A stretch of 37,349 nt of DNA, taken from Porphyrobacter sp. AAP60. Its GTDB lineage: Bacteria > Pseudomonadota > Alphaproteobacteria > Sphingomonadales > Sphingomonadaceae. A program made the position numbers and the translations under genes. This document shows positions 1-7,943 of the stretch, piece by piece. The notes under the pieces are model-generated. The model was not told where the DNA came from, did not search any database, and saw only the letters and a list, made by a program, of their open reading frames with translations. Within the stretch, counting starts at the first letter, position 1. The number at the start of each line of letters is the position of its first letter. The stretch is taken from NCBI RefSeq assembly GCF_001296025.1, contig NZ_LJHV01000022.1:1-37349 (forward strand). Direction: 5' to 3'.

Positions 1-357
1 CGAATTCAGATCGAGCACGAAGCCGGGGCCATTGGGGCTGATCCCCACCCCGCCAATGCGGCCCACGATCAGCGGCAGCGGAAAGGCGATGTAATCATTC
101 GATCCGGCATAGCTTGGCACCATTGCAGCGCCCAGACCAATGGTCGCCCAGGTTTCATCGAAAACCGGCTTGGCGAAGGCGGAAGAAGGCGGGGCGCCAG
201 CGGGCCGGGGGTCAGATCCGGGGGCAGATTGGGGATCAGTTTGCACGCTCGCTTCTGCCTCCGCAGCGGCAGCATCGCCCTCCCCTTCCGATGCAAAGGC
301 AGGGGCGGTGCAACTGGCAGCCAGTGCGAGCGAGGCAAGGGCGAAGCGTAGGGGCAA
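1..357 (-). CDS. MipA/OmpV family outer-membrane protein (N-terminal part, cut by window edge)
   Basis: The frame is open from a TTG codon at 357 to the window edge, giving 119 residues. The start is TTG because a GAGG motif lies 8 bases upstream and the reading begins exactly with a signal peptide (MPLRFALASLALAAS..., predicted cleavage after APAFA). A Pro/Ala/Ser-rich linker follows. Then comes the start of the mature barrel, WATIGLGAAMVPSYAGSNDY followed by FPLPLIVGRIGG, which is the typical opening of MipA/OmpV proteins (MltA-interacting, outer membrane). The C-terminal barrel strands are outside the window. The gene is divergent from crtY, sharing a 155-base intergenic region. The family assignment rests on this short N-terminal pattern only. 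Confidence 0.7.
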   Translation of the reverse strand, partial: MPLRFALASLALAASCTAPAFASEGEGDAAAAEAEASVQTDPQSAPGSDPRPAGAPPSSAFAKPVFDETWATIGLGAAMVPSYAGSNDYIAFPLPLIVGRIGGVGISPNGPGFVLDLNS

Positions 358-433
358 GGTTCAATCCTCGGGAACGGGCATGGGATACGAAGTGCGAGGG
401 GCAAACGCCTGCACGCCTTATTGTTTCCGCGTG

Positions 434-445
434 ATGTTGCAACAT
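434..445. promoter_or_regulatory. 12-bp perfect palindrome between mipA-like gene and crtY
   Basis: ATGTTGCAACAT is a perfect palindrome in the divergent intergenic region, 67 bases before the crtY ATG and 76 bases before the TTG of the mipA-like gene. Downstream of it TTGCCC (475-480) and TAGGGC (498-503), 17 bases apart, form a weak promoter-like pair for crtY. A dimeric repressor site controlling one or both genes is an inference. It does not match the TGT-N12-ACA pattern of PpsR. Confidence 0.3.
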
Positions 446-512
446 TCTTTGCTGCATTCATCCTCGTGGGATCATTGCCCATCGGCGCGCCCTGTCCTAG
501 GGCCGTAGTTGC

Positions 513-1775
513 ATGGTCGACTCAGCCCGGAATCCCGAAAAATCCTCTGCCGTTCCGCATGATGTTGTCATCGTCGGCGGCGGACTTGCAGGCGGGCTGA
601 TCGCGCTGGCGCTGCACCGCCACGCGCCCGATTGCCGCTTCGTGGTGGTCGAGGCCGGGCGCACGCTGGGCGGCCACCACCGCTGGAGCTGGTTCGAAAC
701 CGATATCCGCGCCGGTGCGCGCAAGTTGATGGAAGGTTTTGCGCTCAATGGCTGGGATGAAGGCTATGACATCACCTTCCCCGGCCTTGGCCGCACTTTG
801 CCGACGGCCTATCGCTCGCTCGCCAGCGCCGAGTTTCACCGGGCGCTGACAGAGGAATTGCCGGCTGATCGCGTGCTGTTGAATACCAAGGCGGCGGCAC
901 TTGATGCGGGCGGCGTGACGCTGGCCGATGGCACGCGGCTGGCGGCGCGGCGCGTGATCGATTGCCGCCCGTTCAAGGCTTCGCCAGCACTGTCTGGCGG
1001 TTGGCAGGTGTTCCTTGGCCAGCAGTTCCGTTGCCAGACGCCCCACGGCCTCACCCGCCCGGTGATCATGGATGCCAGCGTCGATCAGGTCGCCCCGCAC
1101 GGCAATGGCGCAGCCTATCGCTTCGTTTATGTCCTGCCGCTGTCACCCACCGATGTGTTCATCGAAGACACCTATTACGCCGATCAGCCCAAGATGGACG
1201 CCGAAGTGCTGAAAGGCCGTGTGGCAGAATATGCCCATCGCAACGGGTGGAAAGGCGATATCGTCGATCAGGAGGCGGGCATTCTGCCGGTGATTTCGGG
1301 CGGGGATTTCAAGGCAGCGCTGGCCGAAGTGGCGATCCCCGGCGTGGCGCTGGCAGGCGCACGCGGCGGCTTTTCACACCCGCTGACCAGTTACACCCTG
1401 CCTTTCGCAGTCGATAATGCGCTGGCGATCGCGCACCTGATTGCATCCCGCCCCGATCTTTCGGGCACCGAACTTGCCGCCTTCTGCCAGCGCCGCGCCA
1501 AACGCCACTGGCGCTCCACCGCCTATTACCGGATGCTCAGCCGGATGCTGTTCGAAGCGGCCGAACCGCACAAGCGGGTGGTGGTGTTCGAACATTTCTA
1601 TGCGCTGCGCGGCGCCTTGGTCGAACGGTTCTATGCGGGCAGGTCCACCTGGCCTGACCGGCTGCGCATCCTGACGGGCAAGCCGCCCGTAGCTATCCCG
1701 CGCGCGATCCGTGCGCTATTCTCATCAGGGAAGCCCCTGGACACCAAGCCTCTCAATATGGAGACTCCGGCATGA
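513..1775 (+). CDS. crtY: Lycopene beta-cyclase
   Basis: CrtY cyclises both ends of lycopene to give beta-carotene, at the membrane. The 420-residue product carries an N-terminal dinucleotide-binding motif VIVGGGLAGG (about 19-28), the HHRWSW block (55-60), the IEDTYY motif (217-222; related to the FLEET-type motif of lycopene cyclases) and GGFSHPLTSYTLP (285-297) near the C-terminal FAD region, all in the order expected for bacterial CrtY. It is somewhat longer than the usual ~380-390 residues, with extra residues at both ends. The ATG at 513 is the only in-frame start ahead of the FAD motif; no strong Shine-Dalgarno precedes it. The stop overlaps the crtI start (ATGA), so the two are co-translated. 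First gene of the carotenoid operon. Confidence 0.95.
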   Translation: MVDSARNPEKSSAVPHDVVIVGGGLAGGLIALALHRHAPDCRFVVVEAGRTLGGHHRWSWFETDIRAGARKLMEGFALNGWDEGYDITFPGLGRTLPTAYRSLASAEFHRALTEELPADRVLLNTKAAALDAGGVTLADGTRLAARRVIDCRPFKASPALSGGWQVFLGQQFRCQTPHGLTRPVIMDASVDQVAPHGNGAAYRFVYVLPLSPTDVFIEDTYYADQPKMDAEVLKGRVAEYAHRNGWKGDIVDQEAGILPVISGGDFKAALAEVAIPGVALAGARGGFSHPLTSYTLPFAVDNALAIAHLIASRPDLSGTELAAFCQRRAKRHWRSTAYYRMLSRMLFEAAEPHKRVVVFEHFYALRGALVERFYAGRSTWPDRLRILTGKPPVAIPRAIRALFSSGKPLDTKPLNMETPA

Positions 1776-3346
1776 ACGCCGACGTGAAGATCAACCTTGG
1801 CACCCCGTCCGGCGCGAAAGGGGTCAACCCCGCCCTGGCCGAACGTTATGCGGGCAAGACCGCCTGCGTGATCGGCGCAGGCTTTGGCGGCATGGCGCTG
1901 GCCGTGCGGCTGCAATCGGCAGGCATCGCCACCACCGTGATCGAAGGCCGCGACAAGCCGGGCGGCCGCGCCTATTTCTGGGAGCGGGACGGTTTCACCT
2001 TCGATGGCGGGCCGACGGTGATCACCGATCCGCCCTGCCTCAAGGAATTGTGGGAACTGACCGGCCACGACATCGCCGAAGATGTCGAGCTGATGAAGGT
2101 CATGCCGTTCTACCGCCTCAACTGGCCCGATGGGACCAACTTCGAATATTCGAACGACGAAGAACAGCTCAACGCCGAAATCGCCAAGCTGAACCCGGCA
2201 GATGTGGCAGGATATGCCCGCTTCCTGGAATATTCGGCGCGGGTTTACGAAGAAGGCTATCTGAAGCTCGGCACCAAGCCGTTCCTCGATTTCAAGTCGA
2301 TGCTGAAGGCCGCGCCTGCCCTAATCAAGGAACAGGCGTGGCGTTCGGTCTACAGCATGGTCTCAAGCTACATCGAACACCCCAAGCTGCGCGAGGCTTT
2401 CAGCTTCCATTCGCTGCTGGTGGGCGGCAACCCGATGAACACATCATCGATCTATGCCCTGATCCACAAGCTGGAAAAGGACGGCGGCGTTTGGTGGGCG
2501 CGCGGCGGCACCAACCGGCTGATCGCGGGCATGGTGCGCCATTTCGAACGGCTCGGCGGCAAAATGATCGTCGGCGATCCGGCGGTGCAGGTGCATACGC
2601 TGGGCACCAAGGCGACCGAGGTGGAAACCCAAAGCGGCTTCAAGCAGCGCTTTGATGCCGTGGCCAGCAATGCCGACATCATGCACTCGTATAAAGACCT
2701 GCTGTCGGGCAGCGAACGCGGGAAGAAGGTCGCCAAGTCGCTGAACCGCAAGAGCTTCAGCCCGTCGCTGTTCGTGGTGCATTTCGGGCTGGAGGGCACC
2801 TGGCCCGGCATCCCGCACCACATGATCCTGTTCGCCAAGCGCTACAAAGGCCTGCTCGACGACATCTACAAGAACGGCGTGGTGCCCGAAGATTTCGCCA
2901 TCTACCTCCACCACCCGACCGTGACCGATCCCAGCATGGCGCCCGAGGGCAAAAGCACGTTCTACGCGCTCGTCCCCGTCAGCCACATGGGCAAGATGCC
3001 GATTGATTGGGACGAGGTTGGCCCCAAGCTGGAAAAGATGATCCTTGATGAGCTGGAACGGCGGTTGATCCCCGATATCCACAGCAGGATCGTCACCAAG
3101 TTCAGCTATGCGCCCAAGGACTTCAAGCAGGATCTGAACGCCCACATGGGCAGCGCCTTCAGCCTTGAACCCGTGCTGTGGCAAAGCGCCTACCTGCGCG
3201 GGCACAACCGCGACGATGTGATCGACAATTACTACCTCGTCGGCGCGGGTACCCATCCGGGCGCAGGCATCCCCGGCGTGGTCGGCAGCGCGAAAGCGAC
3301 CGCCGGGCTGATGCTGGAGGATCTCGCCGTCAGGGTCAGCGCATGA
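1772..3346 (+). CDS. crtI: Phytoene desaturase (lycopene-forming)
   Basis: CrtI carries out the successive FAD-dependent desaturations of phytoene to lycopene. The 524-residue product has the N-terminal FAD motif ACVIGAGFGG (31-40), the following GGRAYFWERDGFTFDGGPTV region, and the C-terminal CrtI signature LVGAGTHPGAGIPGVVGSAK (489-508), at a normal family length. The start ATG overlaps the crtY stop by four bases and the stop overlaps the next gene in the same way. Together with crtY and crtB it predicts beta-carotene synthesis from GGPP. The number of desaturation steps (four assumed) is inferred from pairing with a lycopene cyclase. Confidence 0.96.
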   Translation: MNADVKINLGTPSGAKGVNPALAERYAGKTACVIGAGFGGMALAVRLQSAGIATTVIEGRDKPGGRAYFWERDGFTFDGGPTVITDPPCLKELWELTGHDIAEDVELMKVMPFYRLNWPDGTNFEYSNDEEQLNAEIAKLNPADVAGYARFLEYSARVYEEGYLKLGTKPFLDFKSMLKAAPALIKEQAWRSVYSMVSSYIEHPKLREAFSFHSLLVGGNPMNTSSIYALIHKLEKDGGVWWARGGTNRLIAGMVRHFERLGGKMIVGDPAVQVHTLGTKATEVETQSGFKQRFDAVASNADIMHSYKDLLSGSERGKKVAKSLNRKSFSPSLFVVHFGLEGTWPGIPHHMILFAKRYKGLLDDIYKNGVVPEDFAIYLHHPTVTDPSMAPEGKSTFYALVPVSHMGKMPIDWDEVGPKLEKMILDELERRLIPDIHSRIVTKFSYAPKDFKQDLNAHMGSAFSLEPVLWQSAYLRGHNRDDVIDNYYLVGAGTHPGAGIPGVVGSAKATAGLMLEDLAVRVSA

Positions 3347-3765
3347 TCGCGGCTCTGCTGGCACTGGCGGGGGTGGTGACCGATCTCGGCCCCTCGCCGC
3401 TGGCCGCCGAAGGGCACCAGTCCGGCTGGGAGGCAATCCCGGTCGACGACAAGGGCGAAGGCTGGATCGATACGGGCTGGCGCGACACGGCGGTGCTGGA
3501 AGGCCGCCCGATGGAACTGGTACTGCTGCGCATGAACCTGGAAGACAGTGACGGCCAACCGATGGTGTTCGATGCGATCATGGCGGTCGATTGCCCCGCG
3601 CAGACAATCGGCATGAAGGAAAGCTGGCTGTTCCTTTCGCGCTACGGCAACAATTTCCGTGCGCCGATCACCACGGTCACGATGGACTTTGCCGATAGCC
3701 CGCTCTCGATGGGCGATATGGCAATTCTGGGCCATGCCTGCACGGGAGCGAAGGCGGCACAATGA
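3343..3765 (+). CDS. Small exported protein of unknown function inside the carotenoid operon
   Basis: This 140-residue product starts with a hydrophobic segment (MIAALLALAGVVTDLGPSPLAA) that could be a signal peptide, followed by a compact domain with WEAIPVDDKGEGWIDTGWRD, one Cys in MAVDCPAQT and a second in GHACTG. The pattern 'W..I.VD..G..(W/Y)IDT' with a later VDC resembles short surface-adhesin-E-like domains, but I do not regard that as an identification. The start is fixed by the ATGA overlap with crtI; the stop overlaps the LOG gene in the same manner. Translational coupling on both sides shows it belongs to the crt operon, so a role linked to carotenoid handling in the envelope is possible but unproven. 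Confidence 0.8.
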   Translation: MIAALLALAGVVTDLGPSPLAAEGHQSGWEAIPVDDKGEGWIDTGWRDTAVLEGRPMELVLLRMNLEDSDGQPMVFDAIMAVDCPAQTIGMKESWLFLSRYGNNFRAPITTVTMDFADSPLSMGDMAILGHACTGAKAAQ

Positions 3766-4343
3766 AACGACTGGCGGTTTATTGCGGTTCGGCCTCGCCC
3801 GAAGACCCGCGCTATATCCAGCTGGCCTATGATGTCGGCGCGGAACTGGCGCGGCGCGGCATCGGGCTTGTCTATGGCGGCGGCAAGCTGGGGCTGATGG
3901 GCGCAGTGGCCAAGGGCGCGAAGGATGCTGGCGGCGAAGTCATCGGCATCATCCCCGAAAGCCTTGTGCGCGCAGAGGTTGCCAATCTCGATTGCGATCA
4001 ACTGATTACCGTCAGCGGGATGCACGAACGCAAGCAGAAGTTCACCGACCTTTCCGATGGCTTCGTGACGCTGCCCGGCGGGGTCGGTACGATGGACGAA
4101 TTGTGGGAAGCGATGAGCTGGTCACAATTGGGCTATCACTCCGATCCGGTAGGTATCCTCAACGCATTTGGCTTCTATGACGATCTGCTGGCCTTCAACG
4201 CGAAGATGGCGGCGGTGGGCTTTGTGCGGCCTGCACACCAGAACATCCTGATCGCGGCGACTTCGATCCACGAACTGCTCGCCAAGATGGAGGCCTATCA
4301 GCCCCACACCCCGATCTTCCGCATGAAGGCCGAGGAACTGTAG
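3762..4343 (+). CDS. LOG family protein (nucleoside 5'-monophosphate phosphoribohydrolase, TIGR00730 type)
   Basis: The 193-residue product has the two hallmark motifs of the LOG / 'lysine decarboxylase-like' Rossmann family: GGGKLGLMG (39-47) and PGGVGTMDE (105-113), plus the connecting MHERK (87-91) that contributes to the active site. Characterised members release the base from cytokinin riboside 5'-monophosphates or from AMP-like nucleotides; none is a lysine decarboxylase. The start overlaps the upstream gene by four bases and crtB begins a few bases after the stop, so it is part of the carotenoid operon. Cytokinins carry isoprenoid side chains, which makes the placement suggestive, but the real substrate here is not known. 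Confidence 0.93.
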   Translation: MKRLAVYCGSASPEDPRYIQLAYDVGAELARRGIGLVYGGGKLGLMGAVAKGAKDAGGEVIGIIPESLVRAEVANLDCDQLITVSGMHERKQKFTDLSDGFVTLPGGVGTMDELWEAMSWSQLGYHSDPVGILNAFGFYDDLLAFNAKMAAVGFVRPAHQNILIAATSIHELLAKMEAYQPHTPIFRMKAEEL

Positions 4344-4351
4344 GCTTGGGC

Positions 4352-5317
4352 ATGGCGGTTGACCCAGCCACCCGCGCCGCGCTGGTCGAACATGCGCGGC
4401 TTTCGATCAAGCGCGGATCGCAGAGCTTTTCCGCCGCTGCGCGCCTGTTCGACAAGGAGACGCGCGAACGCGCATGGCTGCTTTATGCCTGGTGCCGCCG
4501 CGCCGATGACATTGCCGATAATCAGGAGATGGGCGGGGAATTGGGCGACCAGACCGATCTGGGTGAACGCCTCGCCCATATCCGCCGCCTGACCGCCCTC
4601 GCCTTCGCAGGGCAGCCGACCGGTGATCCGGCCTTCGATGCGCTGGGCGTGGTCGCCGCCGAAGTTGGCCTGACCCCGCAAATGGCAGAGGACGTGATCG
4701 CAGGCTTTCAACTGGACGCCGAGGACTGGCGCCCGCGCACGGAAGCCGACATGCTGCGCTATTGCTACCACGTGGCAGGGGCCGTGGGCGTGATGATGGC
4801 GGTGGTGATGGGGGTTGCGCCTGACGATCAGGAAACGCTCGACCGCGCGAACGACTTGGGCCTTGCCTTCCAACTATCGAACATCGCCCGCGATATTGTG
4901 GAAGATGACGCGGCGGGGCGGTGTTACCTGCCGGTCATGTGGCTGGTCGAACAGGATATCGAGCCGGGCCAGCACACCAAACCGCACCACCGGAAAGAAC
5001 TCGCCGCGATGGCCGCCCGGTTGGTGGCACTGGTGGAAAAGCACGAGGCGGCGGCGCGGGTGGGCGCGGCAAAGCTGCCGTTCCGCAGCCGTTGGGCGGT
5101 GCTTTCCGCAGCACGGATCTACGGCGCAATCGGGCGCAAGGTCAGGAAGCGCGGTCCGGAGGCGTGGAAAACCCGCACCTATGTGCCGCGCGGCGAGAAA
5201 GCGCTGTATGGCGTGCGCGCGTTTCTTTCGGCGGCGATAAACCGCGAGAAGATGCCGGAAGGCGGGATCGACTGGGGTATTGCGGATTATCGGCCCCATT
5301 CCCCGCCCCGGGCTTGA
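4352..5317 (+). CDS. crtB: Phytoene synthase
   Basis: CrtB condenses two GGPP molecules to phytoene, the committed step. Both aspartate-rich motifs that bind the diphosphates are present: DDIAD (about residue 52-56) and DIVED (about 181-185) within NIARDIVEDDAAGRCYLP. Length (321 residues) is normal. Two starts are possible: ATG at 4352, chosen here, or TTG at 4346, which lies 8 bases after GAGGAA (4332-4337) and would add two residues. The gap to the LOG gene is only 2-8 bases. The last codons and the TGA fall inside a CCCGGGCTTGA-type inverted repeat, so the final residues (SPPRA) seem to be repeat-derived. A GGPP synthase (crtE) is not in the window. Confidence 0.96.
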   Translation: MAVDPATRAALVEHARLSIKRGSQSFSAAARLFDKETRERAWLLYAWCRRADDIADNQEMGGELGDQTDLGERLAHIRRLTALAFAGQPTGDPAFDALGVVAAEVGLTPQMAEDVIAGFQLDAEDWRPRTEADMLRYCYHVAGAVGVMMAVVMGVAPDDQETLDRANDLGLAFQLSNIARDIVEDDAAGRCYLPVMWLVEQDIEPGQHTKPHHRKELAAMAARLVALVEKHEAAARVGAAKLPFRSRWAVLSAARIYGAIGRKVRKRGPEAWKTRTYVPRGEKALYGVRAFLSAAINREKMPEGGIDWGIADYRPHSPPRA

Positions 5318-5385
5318 TCCGGGGCCCAGCTACCTTTGGCGGCAAGGAAAGAAGCGGGATCCCGGGTCAAGCCCGGGACGGGGTG
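5301..5385. repeat. Large inverted repeat (CCCGGGCTTGAYCCGGG type) overlapping the crtB 3' end
   Basis: Arm one (5301-5329) and arm two (5356-5385) are near-perfect reverse complements; each holds its own smaller palindrome (CCCGGGCTTGATCCGGGG and CCCGGGTCAAGCCCGGG). The intervening bases also pair partly (CTTTGGCGGCAAGG). The crtB stop codon TGA is part of arm one. Such REP/BIME-like elements are familiar in alphaproteobacterial genomes. It may end crtB transcription or stabilise the crt mRNA 3' end; there is no T-run, so it is not a classical intrinsic terminator. Confidence 0.7.
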
Positions 5386-5431
5386 ATTGGAGACAGTTTC
5401 CTTTGCCGCGAAGCTGGACTAATCCGTCCCC

Positions 5432-5947
5432 ATGAAAGCCATTCTCGCAATCACGGCTGCATTGCTCGCCGCGGCCCCGCTCGCCGCTGAGGAACAGAGC
5501 CCCGAACAGGCAGAGGTCATCGCCGCTGCCGACGCCTTTTTCGCCGCGCTGGGCAGCGATGACAAAACCGCGCTGGCGGGCGTCATGCACACCCAGGGCG
5601 TGATCTTCGTCCATAACCGGATGAACCCCGAAGCTCCGCGTGTTGACGCCGTGCCGGTCACCCATCATCTGGCGCGTTGGGCCAAAGGCACGCGCAAGGC
5701 CGACGAGGTGATGCATTACGAAGCCGTACTGGTAACGGGCGACATGGCGCAGGTTTGGGGGCCCTATTCCTTCTGGGCCGACTATGAACTGACGCATTGC
5801 GGGATCAATTCGCTGAGCATGGTCAAGACAGCAGGGGGCGTCTGGAAAGTCGCCAATACCAGTTTCACGATGGAACTGCCGAGCGAATGTGAGCGACTGG
5901 GCGTGCCGGGGTTCCCGGCGGACGCGGCGCGGGACGAGACACCATGA
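5432..5947 (+). CDS. Secreted SnoaL/NTF2-like (DUF4440-type) protein
   Basis: A signal peptide (MKAILAITAALLAAAPLAA) is followed by a ~130-residue domain beginning EVIAAADAFFAALGSDDKTALAGVM and containing GVIFVHNR and YSFWADYELTHCG...WKVANTSF, the layout of NTF2-fold proteins of the SnoaL/DUF4440 group: an N-terminal helix pair, then a curved sheet ending in 'W+v...s'. The family has members that bind small hydrophobic ligands, but catalytic roles vary and none can be assigned here. The stop overlaps the start of the biotin carboxylase gene (ATGA at 5944), so it is translationally coupled to it. Total 171 residues. Confidence 0.85.
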   Translation: MKAILAITAALLAAAPLAAEEQSPEQAEVIAAADAFFAALGSDDKTALAGVMHTQGVIFVHNRMNPEAPRVDAVPVTHHLARWAKGTRKADEVMHYEAVLVTGDMAQVWGPYSFWADYELTHCGINSLSMVKTAGGVWKVANTSFTMELPSECERLGVPGFPADAARDETP

Positions 5948-7812
5948 TCACCAAACTCCTGATCGCCAATCGCGGCGAGATTGCCTGCCGCATTATCCGC
6001 ACCGCCCGCGCGATGGGCGTGGCAACGGTTGCGGTCTATTCCGATGCCGATGCCAAGGCGCTGCATGTGCGCTCCGCCGACGAGAGCGTGCATATCGGCC
6101 CCTCGCCCGCTGCGGAGTCCTATCTGGTCGGCGCAAAGATCATCGCGGCGGCACAGCAGACGGGCGCTGATGCGATCCATCCGGGCTATGGCTTTCTGTC
6201 CGAGAACGCCGATTTCGCGCAAGACGTGATCGACGCTGGCCTGATCTGGGTCGGTCCCAAGCCTGCCAGCATCCGCGCGATGGGGCTGAAGGACGCGGCC
6301 AAGGCGCGGATGATCGAAGCGGGCGTTCCCGTCACCCCCGGCTATCTCGGCGCGGACCAATCGCTGGAGCGGCTGACCACAGAGGCAGACGCCATCGGCT
6401 ACCCCGTCCTCATCAAGGCGGTCGCGGGCGGCGGCGGCAAGGGGATGCGCAAGGTCGACGCCCCAGCCGATTTCGCCGCCGCGCTGGAATCCTGCCGCCG
6501 CGAGGCCAAGGCCAGCTTCGGCAATGACGAAGTTCTGCTCGAAAAGTGGATCACCTCGCCCCGCCATATCGAGGTGCAGGTGTTCGGCGATAGCCACGGC
6601 AATGTCGTCCACCTGTTCGAACGTGACTGCTCGCTGCAGCGCCGCCACCAGAAGGTGATCGAGGAAGCCCCCGCCCCCGGCATGGACGCCGCCACCCGCG
6701 AGGCGATCTGCGCTGCCGCCGTGCGCGCCGCCAAGGCGACCCAATACGAGGGCGCGGGCACGATCGAATTCATCGCCGATGCCTCAGAAGGCCTGCGCGC
6801 CGACCGCATTTTCTTCATGGAGATGAACACCCGGCTTCAGGTCGAACACCCCGTCACCGAAGAAATCACCGGAGTCGATCTGGTCGAATGGCAGCTGCGC
6901 GTGGCGAGCGGCGAGCCGCTGCCGCTGGCGCAGGAGGAGCTGTCGATCAATGGCTGGGCGATCGAGGCGCGGCTCTATGCGGAAGACCCGGCCAAGGGGT
7001 TTCTGCCGAGCATCGGTCGGCTCGAAATGTTTTCGATCGATGATGGCTATAGCCGGATCGAAACGGGTGTTGAGCAGGGCGACGAGATTTCGCCGCATTA
7101 TGATCCGATGATCGCCAAGCTGGTCGTTCACGGCAACGACCGTGAGGCAGCGATCTGGCAGATGGAAGATTGCCTTGAAGAACTGCTGGTCTATCCGGTC
7201 AAAACGAATGCGCCCTTCCTGCTGCGTGCTCTGACCTCCGATGAATTCGAAGGTGGCATGCTCGATACCGGACTGATTGGGCGGAATCCGCAATGGGCCG
7301 AAGCGGTCGCGCTTTCGCAAGGCGCGATCGATCAGGCGGCATTGCCCTATCTCCGGCGGGGAAGTGATGCCGCAGGCCTTGCGCCCACCGGCTTCCGTTT
7401 GAATGCCGCCCCGCGAACCGCTGTGGCGATGATGCATGGCAGCGAGGTCGTGACCGGCGATCCTGTGCGCCCGTTCGAGGGCGTGCTGCAATTTGATGAT
7501 GGCGCAACGGTCTGGGTCAACGAAGCGGCCGAGACCTTCGCCTTGCGGCCCTTCGCGGCGCGAGGCACCGGCCAAGCCTCCGCCGCCGATGGCGCGATCA
7601 TCGCGCCGATGCCGGGCAAGGTCATCGCGGTCGACGTCAGCGAAGGCCAGGCGGTCACCGCCGGGCAGCGGCTGATGGTGCTTGAGGCGATGAAGATGGA
7701 ACACGCCCTCACCGCGCCCTTCGGCGGGGTGATCGAGGGGCTGGCGGTGAGCGCAGGCGCGCAGGTGCAGGTTGAGGCGGTGCTGTGCCGGGTGGTACCT
7801 GCGGGGGAATAA
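5944..7812 (+). CDS. Acyl-CoA carboxylase, biotin carboxylase + biotin carrier subunit
   Basis: The 622-residue product begins with the biotin carboxylase N-domain (LLIANRGEIACRIIRTARAMG), continues with the ATP-grasp region (KAVAGGGGKGMR, about 153-164; ERDCSLQRRHQK; EMNTRLQVEHPVTE) and ends with a biotinyl domain whose acceptor lysine is K584 in EAMKMEH (581-587). This is the fused alpha-subunit layout of propionyl-, methylcrotonyl- and geranyl-CoA carboxylases. It fixes bicarbonate onto biotin using ATP and hands the carboxyl group to the beta subunit encoded next. No leucine-degradation or methylmalonyl genes flank it, so the acyl-CoA substrate cannot be named. The start ATG overlaps the upstream gene. 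Confidence 0.93.
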   Translation: MITKLLIANRGEIACRIIRTARAMGVATVAVYSDADAKALHVRSADESVHIGPSPAAESYLVGAKIIAAAQQTGADAIHPGYGFLSENADFAQDVIDAGLIWVGPKPASIRAMGLKDAAKARMIEAGVPVTPGYLGADQSLERLTTEADAIGYPVLIKAVAGGGGKGMRKVDAPADFAAALESCRREAKASFGNDEVLLEKWITSPRHIEVQVFGDSHGNVVHLFERDCSLQRRHQKVIEEAPAPGMDAATREAICAAAVRAAKATQYEGAGTIEFIADASEGLRADRIFFMEMNTRLQVEHPVTEEITGVDLVEWQLRVASGEPLPLAQEELSINGWAIEARLYAEDPAKGFLPSIGRLEMFSIDDGYSRIETGVEQGDEISPHYDPMIAKLVVHGNDREAAIWQMEDCLEELLVYPVKTNAPFLLRALTSDEFEGGMLDTGLIGRNPQWAEAVALSQGAIDQAALPYLRRGSDAAGLAPTGFRLNAAPRTAVAMMHGSEVVTGDPVRPFEGVLQFDDGATVWVNEAAETFALRPFAARGTGQASAADGAIIAPMPGKVIAVDVSEGQAVTAGQRLMVLEAMKMEHALTAPFGGVIEGLAVSAGAQVQVEAVLCRVVPAGE

Positions 7813-7824
7813 CCACTCCACTTT

Positions 7825-7929
7825 TCGTCATTGCGAGCGTCAGCGAAGCAATCCATCACCTGACCTCGCACAATGGCGCAACGCCGGTTCATGGATTGCC
7901 GCGTCGCCTGCGGCTCCTCGCAATGACGA
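7825..7929 (-). repeat. ~105-bp interspersed palindromic repeat, copy 1 (inverted relative to copies 2 and 3)
   Basis: The ends TCGTCATTGCGAG and CTCGCAATGACGA are reverse complements, and so are the inner arms around GCAATCCAT and ATGGATTGC. The left arm has the short form (GCGTCAGCGAAGCAATCC) and the right arm has the long form (GATTGCCGCGTCGCCTGCGG), the opposite order to the other two copies. It separates the two carboxylase genes; the downstream Shine-Dalgarno starts immediately after it. Repeats beginning CGTCATTGCGAGG are seen widely in alphaproteobacteria. Confidence 0.85.
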
Positions 7930-7943
7930 GGTAGGAGAGTGGG

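Noticed and set aside
69..508. Several overlapping open frames on both strands at the left edge
   Set aside because: They are Arg/Pro-rich shadow frames; only the minus-strand frame starting at TTG 357 shows a signal peptide and a family motif.
420..512. PpsR-type TGT-N12-ACA site controlling the carotenoid operon
   Set aside because: No such spacing exists in the region, and no photosynthesis genes are in the window.
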